Below, one piece after another: positions 12,065-25,700 of a stretch of 64,000 bases of DNA. Location of the stretch: assembly GCA_027186245.1 (NCBI GenBank), contig CP114498.1, forward strand, positions 4,719,501-4,783,500, given 5' to 3'. The notes under the pieces are model-generated. The model was not told where the DNA came from, did not search any database, and was given only the letters and a program-made list of their open reading frames with translations. The position numbers and the translations under genes were made by a program. The DNA is from Coriaria nepalensis. Lineage: Eukaryota > Streptophyta > Magnoliopsida > Cucurbitales > Coriariaceae. The first letter of the stretch is position 1, and each line of letters begins with the position of its first letter.

Positions 12065-12800
12065 TGTTGGACTTTTTCAAAATAATGGTTAAATGGTTAA
12101 TAAGTTAAAGGTCTAAGTCTAAAAAATACTTCATAAATATAATTCAATACATCACATACTGAAAAGTGAGAAAATTCTCAAATCATTTATAAGTGATTGC
12201 AAATAATGAGTATTTGTAATAATAAATAAAGGTTGAGGTCTGATAAGGAGACTTGCACTCGTACACGTGCGTGTGGCGTGGGCGTGAGTGAGGCGCTTAT
12301 TAGACGCACTTGGCACTTTGCATGTTTGCGACGTGGCGGCCCGTGATGGTCGGCTGCCATGTACGGTGGTTGACTGATTTAATTTTATTGTTTTAATTAA
12401 ACGGTTGATAGTTAAAACGGTTAGTTACCATTGGAGTTTGAATTCTGAGAATTCAAATATATGACCGTTAAAACAGTTTAACTATTTTTCAAAAAGTGTG
12501 ATTGTTCATGAAATAGTACATTATTTCACGAACATGTACCAATTTTGCCAAGAAATATAAGCAATCTGAAGAGAAGCAATATAAAATTTTCTTTGACCCG
12601 TTTTTCTCATTGTCAGAAACTATACACATACCTATATTCTAGAAAAAAGTTTCATTGTTGCTTGTGAGACTTTGTAAAAACTTGTCATATCTCGAAAACT
12701 ATTTTTACAGTAACCTACAAGCAATTCGGAAGAGTGAAAATATCATTTTTTGGAAACTGTATCCATTACGTGTTTCACTTTCTATCACAAAATTACCAAC
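12065..12800 (+). repeat. Copia LTR copy 1
   Basis: Begins TGTTGGACTTTTTCA and is about 735 bp long. It is clearly homologous along its length to 13124-13869, including the GTGCGTGTGGCGTGGG-like G/C-rich segment and the ATCACAAAATTACCAAC end. It adjoins the truncated edge of the BRCT pseudogene. Orientation follows the downstream gag. Confidence 0.8.
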
Positions 12801-13123
12801 CTAGGCTTCAACCTCCAAAGTAAAAATAATTTTCACTAAAAACAAGACGACTTTTCAATAATGAAAGCATACTAATAATATATATAGCTTACTTTAAATC
12901 CTCACCAATGTATGGTATATATATGAACTATGAGTGTCTATGTGTGTGGTATTACTGGCTTTGTCATATAGGAATAACTAGTTTAGAGCTTTAAGCTACC
13001 GGGATTTTGACAGAACTTTGTGACAGTTACACTAGGATAAAGTTCAAATCGAAAAATACTTTATTTTATTTTATGCACCGTCTAACAGATTAATTTTCAT
13101 TTATACTTTAACCAGTGAGGGAT
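12801..13123. other. Spacer between two LTR copies
   Basis: About 320 bp of non-coding sequence. It ends in CCAGTGAGGGAT, a purine-rich stretch like the polypurine tract that precedes a 3' LTR. This suggests that LTR copy 1, this spacer and copy 2 are what remains of an internally deleted element. Confidence 0.5.
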
Positions 13124-13869
13124 TGTTAGATTTTTTCAAAGCAATGGTTAGTGTAAATAAGTTGAAGGCCCAAGCCCAAAAATGTCTTATAAATGCAATT
13201 AAATACATCACACATTGGAAAGTAAAAAAGTTCTCAAAGCATTTATAAGTGATTTCAAATAATAAGTGTTTGTAATAGTAAATAAATGTTGGGGCCTAAT
13301 CGGGACTCACACTTACACACGCGCGTACGTGGCATGGGTGTGAGGTATTTTTGGTGCTTATTAATCGCACTTGACACTTTGTACGTTTGTAACATGGTGG
13401 CCCGTGGCGGCCAACTGCCATGCGCGGTGGTTGACAAATTTAATTTTGTCATTTTAATTAAACGGTTGATAATTAAAACAGTTAGTTACAGTTACAGTTG
13501 GATTTTGAATTTCAAGAATTCAAATATGTGATCGTTAAAATAACTTAGCTATTTTTTCAAGGAGTGTGATTGTTCATGAAAGATACATTATTTCACGAAT
13601 ATGTGATAACTTTGCCTACAAATATGAGCAATCTGGAGAGAAGCAATATACCTTTTTTTTTTACCCATTTTTCCCACTGTTAGATACCATACACATACCT
13701 ATATTCAAGAACAAAGTTTCACTGTTGCTTGTAAGACTTTGTAAAGGCTTGTCATATCCCAATAACAATTTTCACAGTAACCTACAAGCAATCTGGGAGG
13801 GTAAAAATATTATTTTTTGGAAAATGTATCCATTACGTGTTTTAAGTCTCGATCACAAAATTACCAACA
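13124..13869 (+). repeat. Copia LTR copy 2
   Basis: Begins TGTTAGATTTTTTCA and ends ATTACCAACA, about 746 bp; a diverged partner of 12065-12800. A gag start codon lies only about 20 bp beyond it (13892), so it also serves as the 5' LTR of the following internal region. No clear tRNA-primer site is visible after it. Confidence 0.8.
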
Positions 13870-13891
13870 ATCAAAAAAATGATATTTTACA

Positions 13892-16030
13892 ATGGAGACC
13901 GAGACTGCTTCTTCAACCATAAAGCTAATGAACCAAGATCTTGTGAGACTTTCTTTGTTCGATGAATCAAACTTCACACGCTAGCAAGACAAACTAAAGT
14001 TCTTGCTCACTGTCTTGAAGATCTATTACATTCTCGATCATAACCTTTAACCACTTTCAGATGATACCGAAGAGATCAAATGATCAAAACTGAAAAGGGA
14101 CGAGGATGCAATCATGTGTCGGTGACACATTTTGAATGCGCTATCAGACCGTCTGTTCGATCTCTACACAAATACAAAGTTTGCAAAGGAAATCTGAAAT
14201 GCGTTAGAGATCATATAAAAGGCAGAAGAGGAAGGTACTAAGAATTCTTAATATCTAAGTATTTTAACTTTAAAATGCTTGATAAAAAACCTCTTCTAGA
14301 TCAGATTCAAGATCTACAAGTTATTGTCAATAAACCTATTGTTGTAAAAGTCATATTTCCTGAAAATTTTCAAGTTGATGCTATAATTGCTAAGTTGTCA
14401 TCTAGTTGGAAAAGTTATAGGAAGAAGATTCTTTATAATAACAAAGATTACTCTTTAGAAGAGGTTAAAAAGCATCTATGTATTGAGGAAGAATCTCGGA
14501 CGAGAGACAAGAAAGTGGAGGAAGCCAATATTGGTACCTCAAAGGCTCATGCTATAGAAAGGCTTAGCCATCCCAAGGGCAAAAATAAGAAAATGAATAA
14601 TTTTCTTGGTCCGAAGAGGGATTAAGGAAAATTCAAAACTGACAAGAAAAAGGGTGCTTGTTTTGTTTATGGGAAATCTGAGCATTTCGCTCGTGATTGT
14701 AAATTCCGAAAGAAACAAAACGAGAATAGCAAAGTGAATGTTATGTAGGAGGAGATCATTGCTACTATGAGCGAGATCAATGATGTCCAATGAAAGGTTC
14801 AAAGATGGTGGTACGATACTTGTGCAACTGTGCACGTTTCCTATGACATCACTGTTCAAGACTTTTGATGAAGTTAGAAATGGACAAGAGATTCAAATGA
14901 GAAATGAAGGTCGTTCCAAAATGGACAAGAGGAAGCATTGAAGCTGTCCTCATTTCTAGTAGAAAGATCACTCTAGCAAATGTCTTGTATATTCCTGATA
15001 TGAATAAGAACCTTATTAGTGGCGATTTGTTAGGCAAACCCAGAATCAAATATGTTTATGAATCTGAGAAGTTGATTTTGTCAAAAAATGGCTCTTTCAT
15101 TAGAAAGGGTAATTATGGTGATGGGATGGTGAAACTATGTACTATTGACAATAATATTAGTGTAATAAGAATGCTAGTAGTTCTGCTTATATGATTGCTT
15201 CGAATTCTATTTCATTATGGCAGGTAGACTTGCACATATAGACATTAGTACCATTAATCGAATTATTAAATGTGGCCTAATGTCCTATGACACTAGCAAT
15301 TTCAGAAAATGTGAAATATGCACTAAATCAAAGATGGTTAAGAAGCCTTTTCAAAGTGTTGAAATGTCATCTCAACCATTAGATTTAGTATATAGTAATT
15401 TATGTGAATTAAATGGTATCTTAACAAGAGGAGGTAAAATATATTTTGTAACTTTTATCGATGATTTTTCTAGATATACGTATGTTTATTTGCTTAAATA
15501 TAAAGCAGAGACATTCAATGCATTTAAAAATTATAAGGCCGAAGTTGAAAATAAACTAAGAAGAAAGGTTAAATTCTTAAGAAGTGATAGGGGTGGAGAA
15601 TATTTCTTGAATGAATTTTCAGCATTTTGTGAAGAACATGGTATAATATACTAATGTTCTGCCTCCTTCACACCTCAACAAAATGGATTACTCGAAAGGA
15701 AAAACAGAACATTTCTTGAAATGACTAATGCTATGTTGAATGCAAAATTACCTAATAATTTGTGGGGAGAAGCTATTTTAAGTGCATGTCACATTCTTAA
15801 TATGATTCATTTGAAGAAGAGTAAAATTACCATATATGAAATCTGAAAAAGAAGAAAACCGAACATCAGTTATTTCAAAGTGTTGAATGCAAAATTACCT
15901 AATAATTTATGGGGAGAAGCTATTTTAAGTGCATGTCACATTCTTAATATGATTCATTTGAAGAAGAGTCAAATTATCGTATATGAAATCTGAAAAAGAA
16001 GAAAACCGAACATCAGTTATTTCAAAGTGT
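13892..16030 (+). mobile_element. Decayed Ty1/copia internal region (gag, protease, integrase)
   Basis: Gag starts at 13892 (METETASS, then DESNFTR where SNFTRW is expected) and carries stops and frameshifts; the open part 14275-14625 is mid-Gag. A zinc knuckle at about 14656-14702 reads CFVYGKSEHFARDC, with the second Cys replaced by Tyr. A protease-like WWYDTCATVHV lies near 14808. GAG-pre-integrase and integrase (15217-15654 and on) keep FIDDFSRYTYVY, LRSDRGGEY and LLERKNRT, but the first catalytic Asp block reads YSNLC instead of SDLC. Reverse transcriptase, RNase H and the 3' LTR are absent: the element ends near 16030 after an internal tandem duplication. It is not autonomous. Confidence 0.85.
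15735..16028 (+). repeat. 147-bp tandem duplication within the copia integrase
   Basis: 15735-15881 and 15882-16028 are near-identical direct repeats, each starting GTTGAATGCAAAATTACC and ending in the phrase CATCAGTTATTTCAAAGT. Only a few substitutions separate them. Confidence 0.9.
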
Positions 16031-16773
16031 AGGGGTGGCTTGCTGTAATGACATTGTATAAAATTTTGGGAGTCTTATCTTAATTTCTTCAATTTATTAA
16101 CTTTTAATCTCAACCTTCAAATCAAAATAAGTAGTAAATGAGGACTGCATATACATTATTTACACATGAAAATCGCACATGAGCCACTTAGCATATGTCG
16201 TTCTGACTTCCCCTTTGATCTATCTTAGTTTTGTAAATATCTGGTATTTTCAGGTAGACTTTTTCCTCTAAGATCCCACGCAAAATAATTGACGTTTAAT
16301 TGCAACAATTCGAACCCTAAATAGCAGCAAAGAGAAGCTAGAGAAAGTACGAAAACATCTCACATTTTGGTCAGTTGAAGTCAGTTTATATTGTCGCTCC
16401 ATGAACACACTAGGTCTTCTACCACTTGACAACATGATTTATGTTCCATTCTTCTGTCAAAAAATCGGCTGGCACCGAGGAACAGAAAGAAACAGCACTA
16501 TGTTCTGTACAAATTCAAGGATATCCTACTTTCCTAGTAATTTATTATGTGCAGCTCTATGATGAAATAAAAAGAACAAAGGAGATCTGAGAGGTGCCTT
16601 TTTCTTTTCATCACCCTTTCCTACAAAAGATAAAGATAGTTATTCGATGTACATTATTCAAAAAAATTGTTGCTGCAGGTGTCTGATTATCTTCGGATCA
16701 AGTCCAAGAACAAAGAAGCTACACAGCAATCAGGACAAGGGGAAAAACCAAACAAGTAATGGTGGCAGAGGTT
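16031..16773 (-). other. Probable 3' UTR and downstream flank of the CHR8-like gene
   Basis: No coding region. It lies immediately 3' of the minus-strand CHR8 stop codon (16774-16776) and reaches the broken end of the copia element at about 16030. Several minus-strand AATAAA-like words are possible poly(A) signals, but none can be chosen. Confidence 0.5.
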
Positions 16774-19700
16774 TTACTGTTGGAGATACTCCGGTTTCAG
16801 AGCCCAGGTCGAACCGTTTGGATTCTTCTCTAACGTTGCAATTTCTTTCAGAAGATTCTTAAACAAAGGCAAATCATTGGATGGTATCATGTCCTTAAAA
16901 TGCTGCACTATGGTAGCTGAACTGGTGCTTCCTCCTCTCTGTTGCAAAAATGAACACATCCGATGGATCAACACTTGGGGCTGCACTGCAGGGACATTCT
17001 GGGACATCCTGGAAGGCCCAATTTTTGCAGACCTTCCATTGATTGTAGAACCTGAAGATAAGCCAAACTGATGTTCAAGCCCAGCACTGACGGCTATTTC
17101 TTGATTTCCTTGAATTTTAGCAAGCAGTTCTGCTGAAGATAGTGCCTTCCCATTAGATGCCCCAGCTGCAAGACCCTTTAGATTTGCAGTTCTGTTTCTT
17201 GATGATTCATCTGACGGTTTAGAATTATTGATCAAATGGGAGTTTACGGCTGAACCAAACTTTCGCCTAACAGAAGATGGTGCACCTGCTGTACCAGATT
17301 TCCCGGTCCATGTTGGAAGGGAAACACTCTCACGACTTCTGAGCATCCGAGATTGACGCAATGCATCTGCTGCTCTTTGTGCTACTTGAGAAGCTTGCTC
17401 TTCAAGTCTCACCTTTTCCTCGTCATGAGCACTCATAATAACATCATGGTTTATAGCACTCTGCATATGGAAACAAGATGCCACAATATGAGGGGAGAAA
17501 AGAAAAAGCCAAGAAAACTAGGTAAGGTTAACGTAAAACTTTTCCTGAAATGCAATTTAGAAGGAAAAAAGTAAAAACATAAAACAAAATATAGGTCCTG
17601 ATGAGGTCTTAGGGAGTTTGTTTTAGGCGAAAATGATGGTTTACATTGTTCATAACTTAAGTCTTGATTATGCAACTTATCATAACTATCAGCATTTGAG
17701 TAAACAGTGTAGCAAAAACTCAATAATCTAAATGCATTAATCTATGACTCAAAAACTTCGTTTTTGTAAGATGGTACTGCAAGTTTCCTTGCAAAGGACT
17801 CTCCACAGTGGTAAGCATATCAAACAGAAATATGATACCACATCAAGACACAGAAAAAAATAAAAAATAAAATATTTAACTGCACTGGATTACAGAACTG
17901 TAGATATAGAGAAGATAGAAAACTCACATGTATACCATGAGCGTCACATAGACTCCTCAAAATACTTGTGTCCTCGTCTACTTCACCATCATTATGATCA
18001 GCCTTTTCTTTCCCTTTCCTGCTGGAAGCTCCACTCTCAGACTTGCTTAGTTCACCATTGTTGAGTTGTGAAACAGAGCTGCCAGATTTTTGTTTATCAT
18101 GTCCAGATTTCTGAGCCCTAATGACATTTACATTCTCAGGCAATTGACTGAATATATACGAAGTTTCTGTTGATCCACTCACTCCCTCTTCATTCAGACA
18201 AAAAAGATCCTTCATATCTCTAGCTTTGAAGAACCTTCTCTGCTGTGGGTTCTTTAATATTTTATTGGTTAGGAAATGTTTGTAAATTTGTCTGTGGTAT
18301 ACCTTCTCCTCAATAGTTCCACGTGTGATCAATCTGTATACTATTACATCCCGTTTCTGACCAATACGCCAAGCACGTTCCCTGGCCTGTGGCAATAAAA
18401 ATCCAGACTTGATTGTAAGAATTTCAAATTCAGATTTCAAATTTAACTCCAGAGTTGTTATATAATGTCAAGAAATCCCTAAATATCCCATTAAAACAAG
18501 ATACCTAAATATCTCGTTGAACTTCACTAACTTTGAAAGAATAAAACTTATGAACATGCCACTTTTCCCTTGTCTAGTAAATTTTACAAGTGAACCTGTT
18601 GACAAAATCAAATCGAATCAGATTTGATCAAGTCAAATGTATTTATGTTAGGCATAGAATTACCACATAATTTCAGTTAGGATCAGTTATGTAAATCCCT
18701 GATTTTTAGTCCTAAGTTTTAGAGAATTTTTTTCCTTTCATATCTCTTATGTACTCTATATATATGTTTTCCTCTATTCAAGAAATATAGAATAATTTTT
18801 ACCTAGTTCAACATGGTATCCGAGCAAGGCTCGCTGAAATCTAGTATTCTCTGGTGCTTACACCGACTCAATGGGTGAGAAAGAGATAGCCTCTTCTGGC
18901 ACTAACTCTGACCTCATCAACTCCGGCAAGTCTCCAGCTGAACACAACTTAATATCTGTCACTTTTCTTTCCGAAAGTGACACTTCTTTCCTTCATATCA
19001 CCCTCCACAAACTTGATGGGAAAAACTACCTGCAATAGCCCAATCTGTCAAGATCATTATTTGCTCTCATGGTAAACTTGGCTACATTATCGAAGATCTT
19101 CCAACTCCAAGCCCTACTAGTTCGACATATGCAACATGGATGATGGAGAATTCCATAGTTCTCAAACGGCTTATCAACTCAACGGAACCAAGGATTAGCC
19201 GCCGATAGCTTTGGTTTAAAACAACAAAGGAAGTATGAGATGCTACTCGCAGGATGTGTTCTGACCTTAGAAACGCATCTCAAATATTCGAACTTCACTC
19301 AAAGCTAAAAGAGTTGAAATAGGGTTCAAAATCTGTAACACAATATTTCTCTGACCTTCAAGATCTTTGGCAGGAACTTGATTTGTTTTTTGAAGATGAT
19401 CTAATGTGTGCTGCATGTAGTGAAAAACAAAAACACAACCTTGAAAAGGAACGAGTGTTTGATTTCCTTGCAGGTCTTAACAGCAATTTAGATGAAGTAC
19501 ATGGTCGAGTTGTGGCATGAGACTCATTTCCTTCCCCAGAAGATGCCTTTGCTGAAGTCACAGGCGTGAGGAAGGCCACCGCAAGGTGATGATGCTACAG
19601 GATGTTACATCATTGTCTTCTTCTCCAGAAGTTTCAGCCCTTGTTTCCTTTTCAAACAAACGACCTAACTCTGATTCACGCTTGAATAAGCGACCTTGGT

Positions 19701-22700
19701 GTGATTAGTGTAATCATCCTAGACACACTCAGGAAAAATGCTAGGCATCAATGGAAAACCAGAAAACTGGAAACCTCGCAAATAGGTTGATGGACGAGCA
19801 CATTATGTCCATTTTGACCAAGAAAAAATGAGTAATCCTGGTGTATCAACTTCAGTCACTTCTCAATTCAGCTAAGAACAGATTGAATAGCTATGTCACC
19901 TCCTCAATTAGATCTCCATTGTTGAATCATGCTCAGTTGCTCAATCTGGTACTAATCACTCAGCCCTAGCCTCTATCACTCACTCTTAAGGATCTATAGA
20001 TCATCGATTCAGGTGCCTCTGATCACATGACAATTGTTCTAGTTTTTTCAACTCCTATGTTCCATGTTCTCCTCATACAATAGTCAAAATTGTTGATGGA
20101 ATCTTAAACTCTTTTCGCTGGAATTGGAGATATCCAATTATCTTCTAATCTTATCCTTAAATTTATCTTACATATACTAGACCTAGAGTGCAATTTGATT
20201 TCGATTAGCAAAATCACTCGTGACAATCGCTGTTTTGCTAAATTTCTACCCTTCTCATGTCAATTTTAGGATCTGCTATCGGGGAAGACGATTAGTAATG
20301 CTAAGGTTCATGATGGTCTTTATTATCTTGATGATGCTCAATCAAGAAGTTAAGAAGCTGTTGTGTTTGGTATTGCGTCTGTTTCTGATTCTAGCATTAG
20401 GGAAATAAGGTTATTGCACCATAAACTTGGCCATCCAAACTTTTTATACCTACAACGATTGTTCCCATCTTTATTCAATGATAAAAATCCTATTTCATTT
20501 GAATGTGAAATATGTCAACTTGCCAAGCATACTTGCACTTCTTTTCCGAAGAAATCATATCTGCCATCATCACCATTTACGTTGTTCTTAAGTGACTTAT
20601 GGAGACCATAAAAAATTCCCACTTCTCGTGGCAAAAGGTGGTTTCTCAAATTCATCGATGATCATACACGGACTCTATGGGTCTACCTTCTTCATGAAAA
20701 ATTTGAAACAAGGCAAATATTCAAACTCTTTAACCAAATGGTTCAAACTCAATTTCAAGCTAATATCCGAACTCTCAGAATCGACAGTGGAACATAATAT
20801 TTCAACTATGTTATTGGAAATTATCTTATGGACAATGGTATTTTGCATCAAAGGTTATTGATACCCCGCAACAAAAAGGGGTATCGAAAAGAAAAAACAC
20901 ACTTATTGGAAGTGGCCCATGCTCTCATATTTACTATGAATGTACCACAATATCTATGAGGTGATGCTATCTTAACTGCCACTATCTGTTCTTACCAAAA
21001 CCTATCCACATATTTCCACCTCTCATGCTCTCCCATTACGAATATTGGATGTACTGCCTTTGTCCATATCCATTTCCAAAATAAAAACAAACTTGACCCC
21101 CGAGTTATCAAAACCATTTTTATTGGCTACTCACCAACTCAAAAAGGGTATAGGTGCTATTGTCCAACAACCATGAAGGTCTATGTTTCTTGTGATGTCA
21201 CTTTCTTTGAAGATACTCCTTATTTTAAACCAACTTCACTTCAAGGGGAGAAACAAAATGAAGCTTGTTGGAACCTTCTTGATATACCATCTCTCAACAT
21301 TGACAATGACCTGCCTATGTCCCTTCCACCTGACCCACCTATGTCTCATCCAACTAACCATGGACCGACTCTAGAATCAAGGGGAGATGCAGTATTTCCT
21401 AATCAGCAAGAGCTACGTGTCTACTCAAGAAAGAAAATCACTCAAGGAAATAAAGACATCATGAACTCTACTCACAGCCAAGCAGATGAACCGATATTAG
21501 ATTCTCTCCTACAAAATGAGTCAGGTAAATCTAGTTCTATTCCCGATCTAGAAATTCTGATTGCACTTAGAAAAGGTGTAAGATCTTATACTAAACATCC
21601 TATTTCCAAATTCATCTCATACTCAAAATTATCGCCTCCATTTCGGGCTTTTATTTCGAATATGTCTAGTATAATGATTCTCAGATCCATTAAAGAGGCA
21701 TTATTGTGCCCTAAATGGAAAGCAACAATTCTTTAAGAAATGAGTGCTCTCAAACAAAATAACACTTGGAACTTGGTAGAATTACCACCAGGAAAAACGA
21801 ACAGTGGGATGCAAATGGGTGTTCATGGTTAAATATAAGGCTGATAGCTCAATTGAAAGACATAAAGCATGATTGCTGGCAAAAGACTTCACTCAAACCT
21901 ATGGGATTGACTATACATAAACATTTACTCTTGTTGCAAAATTTAATACCATCCAAATTCTTTTCTCATTGGCTGCCACTCTCGACTGGCCTTTACATCA
22001 GCTTGATATTAAAAATGCTTTCCTAAATGGAGAGCTTGAGGAAGAAGTTTTTATGTGTCAAGCTCCAAGTCTTGAAGAAAAATTGGGAAGTTAGACTGTT
22101 TGCAAGCTCAACAAGTCATTGTATGGCTTGAAACAATCTCCTCGTGCTTGGTTTGACCGTTTCTCAAAGGTAATCAAGACGTGTAACTATGTCCAGAGAC
22201 AAGCAGATCATACTCTTTGTCAAACATTCTGAAAAATGGAAGATAACCATTCTTATTATGTATGTTGATGATATCATTTTCACTGGAAATGATGTTGAGG
22301 AAATAAAGCGAATAAAGTTGTTAATGACCAAGGAATTTAAAGTGACAGATCTTAGACCATTGAGATATTTTCTCAGGATGGAATTTGCAAGAAGTAAAAA
22401 GGGTATTTCTGTCTCCCAAAGGAAATATACTCTGGATCTCTTGGAAGAAACCGGGGTGATAGGATGTAAGCCGAGTAATACTCCAATTGAGCTTGTAAAT
22501 AAAGCAAAGATATTTGAAGGGAACCTGGTTGATAAGGAAACCTATCAATGTCTTGTGGGAAAGCTCATCTACCTTTCACATACAAGATCGGACATTGCTT
22601 TTTCGATAAGCTTAGTAAGTCAGTACATCCATGCACCATGTCAGGGGCATCTCAATGCAGTCTATAGAATACTAAGGTACTTGAAAGAAACACCTAGAAA

Positions 22701-25700
22701 AGGGATGTTTTTCTCAAAAATAGAAGACCAAATGGTGAAGGCATTTACTGATACAGATTGGACAGGATCTATAGAGGATTGAAAGTCAACATCGGGATAC
22801 TGTACATTACTGTGGGGGAACTTAGTGACTTGGCAAAGTAAAAAACAGTCTGTGGTTGTAAGAAGTAGTGCAGAAGCTAAGTATTGAGCAATGGCACAAG
22901 GAGTTTGTGAACTCATTTGGCTAAAAAGGGTGATGGAAGAATTGAAGATTAAACTTGAAGAACCTATGAGACTTTAATGTGATAATCAGTCAACGATTAC
23001 CATAGCCCATAATCCGGTCCATAATGATAGAACTAAACATGTAGAAGTGGATCGACATTTTATCAAAGAGAAGCTTGACAATGATATAATCAGAATTGAG
23101 TATGTGCCTACATCACATCAGTTAGCTGATATAATCAGAATTGAGTATGTGCTTACATCACATCAGTTAGCAGATATATTCACAAAAAGGCTAATCGAAC
23201 AGACTCTTAATTTTCGTATCAACAAGCTTGGCCTCATCAATATCTACGACCAAGCTTGAGGGGGAGTGTTGACGAAATCAAATCAAATCAGATTTCCTCA
23301 AATCAAATGTATTTATATGTTAGGCTAGAATTAGCACATAATTTCAGTTGGGATAGTTATACAAATCTCTGATTTCTAGTCCTAAGTTTCAGGAGATTTT
23401 TTTCCTTTCATATCTCTTATGTACTCTATATATAGGTTTTCCTCTATTCAAGAAATATAGAACAGTTTTTACCTATTTCCACAGAACCCATTTCAAAAGT
23501 TAATGGAAAAAGAAAGAAAAAACAAAAGATAAGATAGCTAAAATAAAACATATAGCCACCTGCATGTCAGTTGAAGGGTTCCAATCAGGATCAAAGATGA
23601 CCACTCTGTTAGCACCAGTGAGGTTCGTTCCTAAACCGCCGACCCTAGTTGTTAGAATGAAAATAAACACTTCATCTGATTCATTAAATTCATCTATCAA
23701 GGCCAATCTCTGTTTAATAGGAGTAAGGCCATCCATCCTCCGGAAGTTATATTCCTTAGCAATCAAGAACCTCTCCAAAATATCAAGCATTTGCTGTGTT
23801 TGTGTAAAAAGAAGAACTCGATGACCTTGCTCCTTCCAGACCTTCAAGACTTGGTCAACAACTTTCATTTTTCCACTACGTTCAAGATTCCCATAGTCAG
23901 GATTGTTGAAGGAGTGTTCTCGCTCAAGCAGATCTGGATGGTTGCATATTTTACGCATCACATCAATTCCTGAGAGAGAATTCTTACACCCATCTAGAAT
24001 CCGTTCCACCTCAGAGCTTGCTAGGAATGCTCTGTATGCATATCGTTGTTCTATAGTAAGACTACAGAATAAGACATGCTCTGTCTTCTTTGGAAGATGC
24101 GCATTGACATCAGCCTTCATACGTCGAAGAAGATAGGGCATAATCAGATCACGAAGAACCACCGCACACCTGCATAGTGAGAAATTTGACCCCTCTGAAT
24201 TTCAGTTTTTCCATTGGTCGAAAAAAAAGAAAGAGATGCACATAGATAAAACTTATATAATATTTTTCAATAAAAGACGAACAATTCACCCCCCAATCTC
24301 TCTCCCCAACAAATTCAAGATATCATAATGTCCACCTGTATGCTGTCGAAACTTGTAGTGGAGAAGCATTTGCATAGCCACCAACGGATATGGGAACTGC
24401 AAACTCTGCCTCAAATACAGGCAAGACCCCCAACTTTCCAGGGAAAACAAAGTCGAACAAAGACCAAAGTTCAGTCAACTTGTTCTGGATTGGGGCACCA
24501 GTCATTATTATCCGATGCACTGTTTGTAGCTGTTTGCAAACAAGAGTAATATCAGCATTTGGGTTCCGAATTCTATGTCCTTCGTCAAGTACTGCATATC
24601 CCCACTCAATGTCAAGCAATTTATCCCCTAACAATCGTAGTTGCTCATAAGTAGTAATGAGCAAACCAGACTCTGATCCCAAAACAGAGTTTACTAAGGA
24701 ATCCCACTTCTTGTTTCCTCTAGATTTTAATGTTTCCGTATAATCACTGTCCTGTGAGTCTTCACTTTCATCATCACTTCCAGAAGATTTATCTTGCTTC
24801 TTTCTTTCACTAGAATCATGAGCAGAATCATGAAGTATTTGCACATGAAAGCTTGGGTACCATTTCCTTGCTTCTCTTCTCCATTGTCGCAGGAGAGTAA
24901 CAGGACAAACTATTATGCTTGGTTCGTACATATTACTAAAATGCAATGAGCCAAGAAAAGATAAGATTTGGATTGTCTTGCCAAGACCCATCTCGTCTCC
25001 AATAATTCCACCTGCTCGTTGGCAATGAAGTTCCCACAACCACTGTACTCCAACTTTTTGATAATCAAAAAGTTGGTCAAAAATTCTTTCTGGGATTTTC
25101 AGCCCACCTTCAACTGTAACAAAGGGAGGTTCATCATCAACTACATCTTCCTCATCCTCTACCCTCTCTTCTTCAATGCTTGAGGAGACCCAATCATCCC
25201 TTGCATTCTCTGCCGGACAAAGAAACAGGTTATATGAGCTAAATGTCACTCAGTGGAGGAACAAAAGTTTGAATGTCACTACTTACTATATTGTAGAAAC
25301 TGACAGTCTCACATCTTTGTTCTGTATTATATAATTCACCAGCATAACAAATAAAAAAGAAAAAAAATTGAAAACTTTCTTGGATAGCTCATTGGAGGTA
25401 ATATATTCTCAAAGCCAAATTATACTTATATTTGCATGCCTTTGTGCACGTTCAGCAAATACTATTACATAATGCATGTCCTCTAGTGTCGGAAACTAGT
25501 AAGCTTGGGGGGGGGGGGGGTGTTTGTTGTTTTTTCATGTGTTTGTAAGCTGGGGTAGGTGAAGGCTTTGATTATTTAGCACTCTAATAACTAGTTCTCG
25601 TTATGCATGCCTCCTTTCTGTACATTACCAACCATAAGAAAGTCTTCAAAAATGAAAAGGACCAGTACACACCATGTTATGTTAATTAATTTGGTACTAA

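Larger units (their letters stand above)
18597..23483 (+). mobile_element. Complete but inactivated Ty1/copia retrotransposon in CHR8 intron 5
   Basis: Both ends are defined: 217-bp LTRs with TG...CA termini at 18597-18813 and 23267-23483, flanked by a perfect 5-bp target duplication GAACC (18592-18596 and 23484-23488). A primer site TGGTATCCGAGC follows the 5' LTR at 18814, and a polypurine tract (TTGAGGGGGAG) precedes the 3' LTR. Internal order is copia-type: Gag from 18871 (UBN2-like, 19250-19590, then a knuckle with a stop in it near 19700), protease [10 protein letters not shown] (about 20010), GAG-pre-integrase 20363-20590 ([17 protein letters not shown]), integrase 20600-21150, reverse transcriptase about 21750-22450 with YVDD near 22260, RNase H to 23240. 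Many stops and frameshifts make it non-autonomous. It lies antisense to CHR8. Confidence 0.96.

Noticed and set aside
16877..17071. Plus-strand open frames across CHR8 exons (also 23564-24136 and 24328-24650)
   Set aside because: Shadows of the conserved minus-strand CHR8 exons, with no domain of their own.
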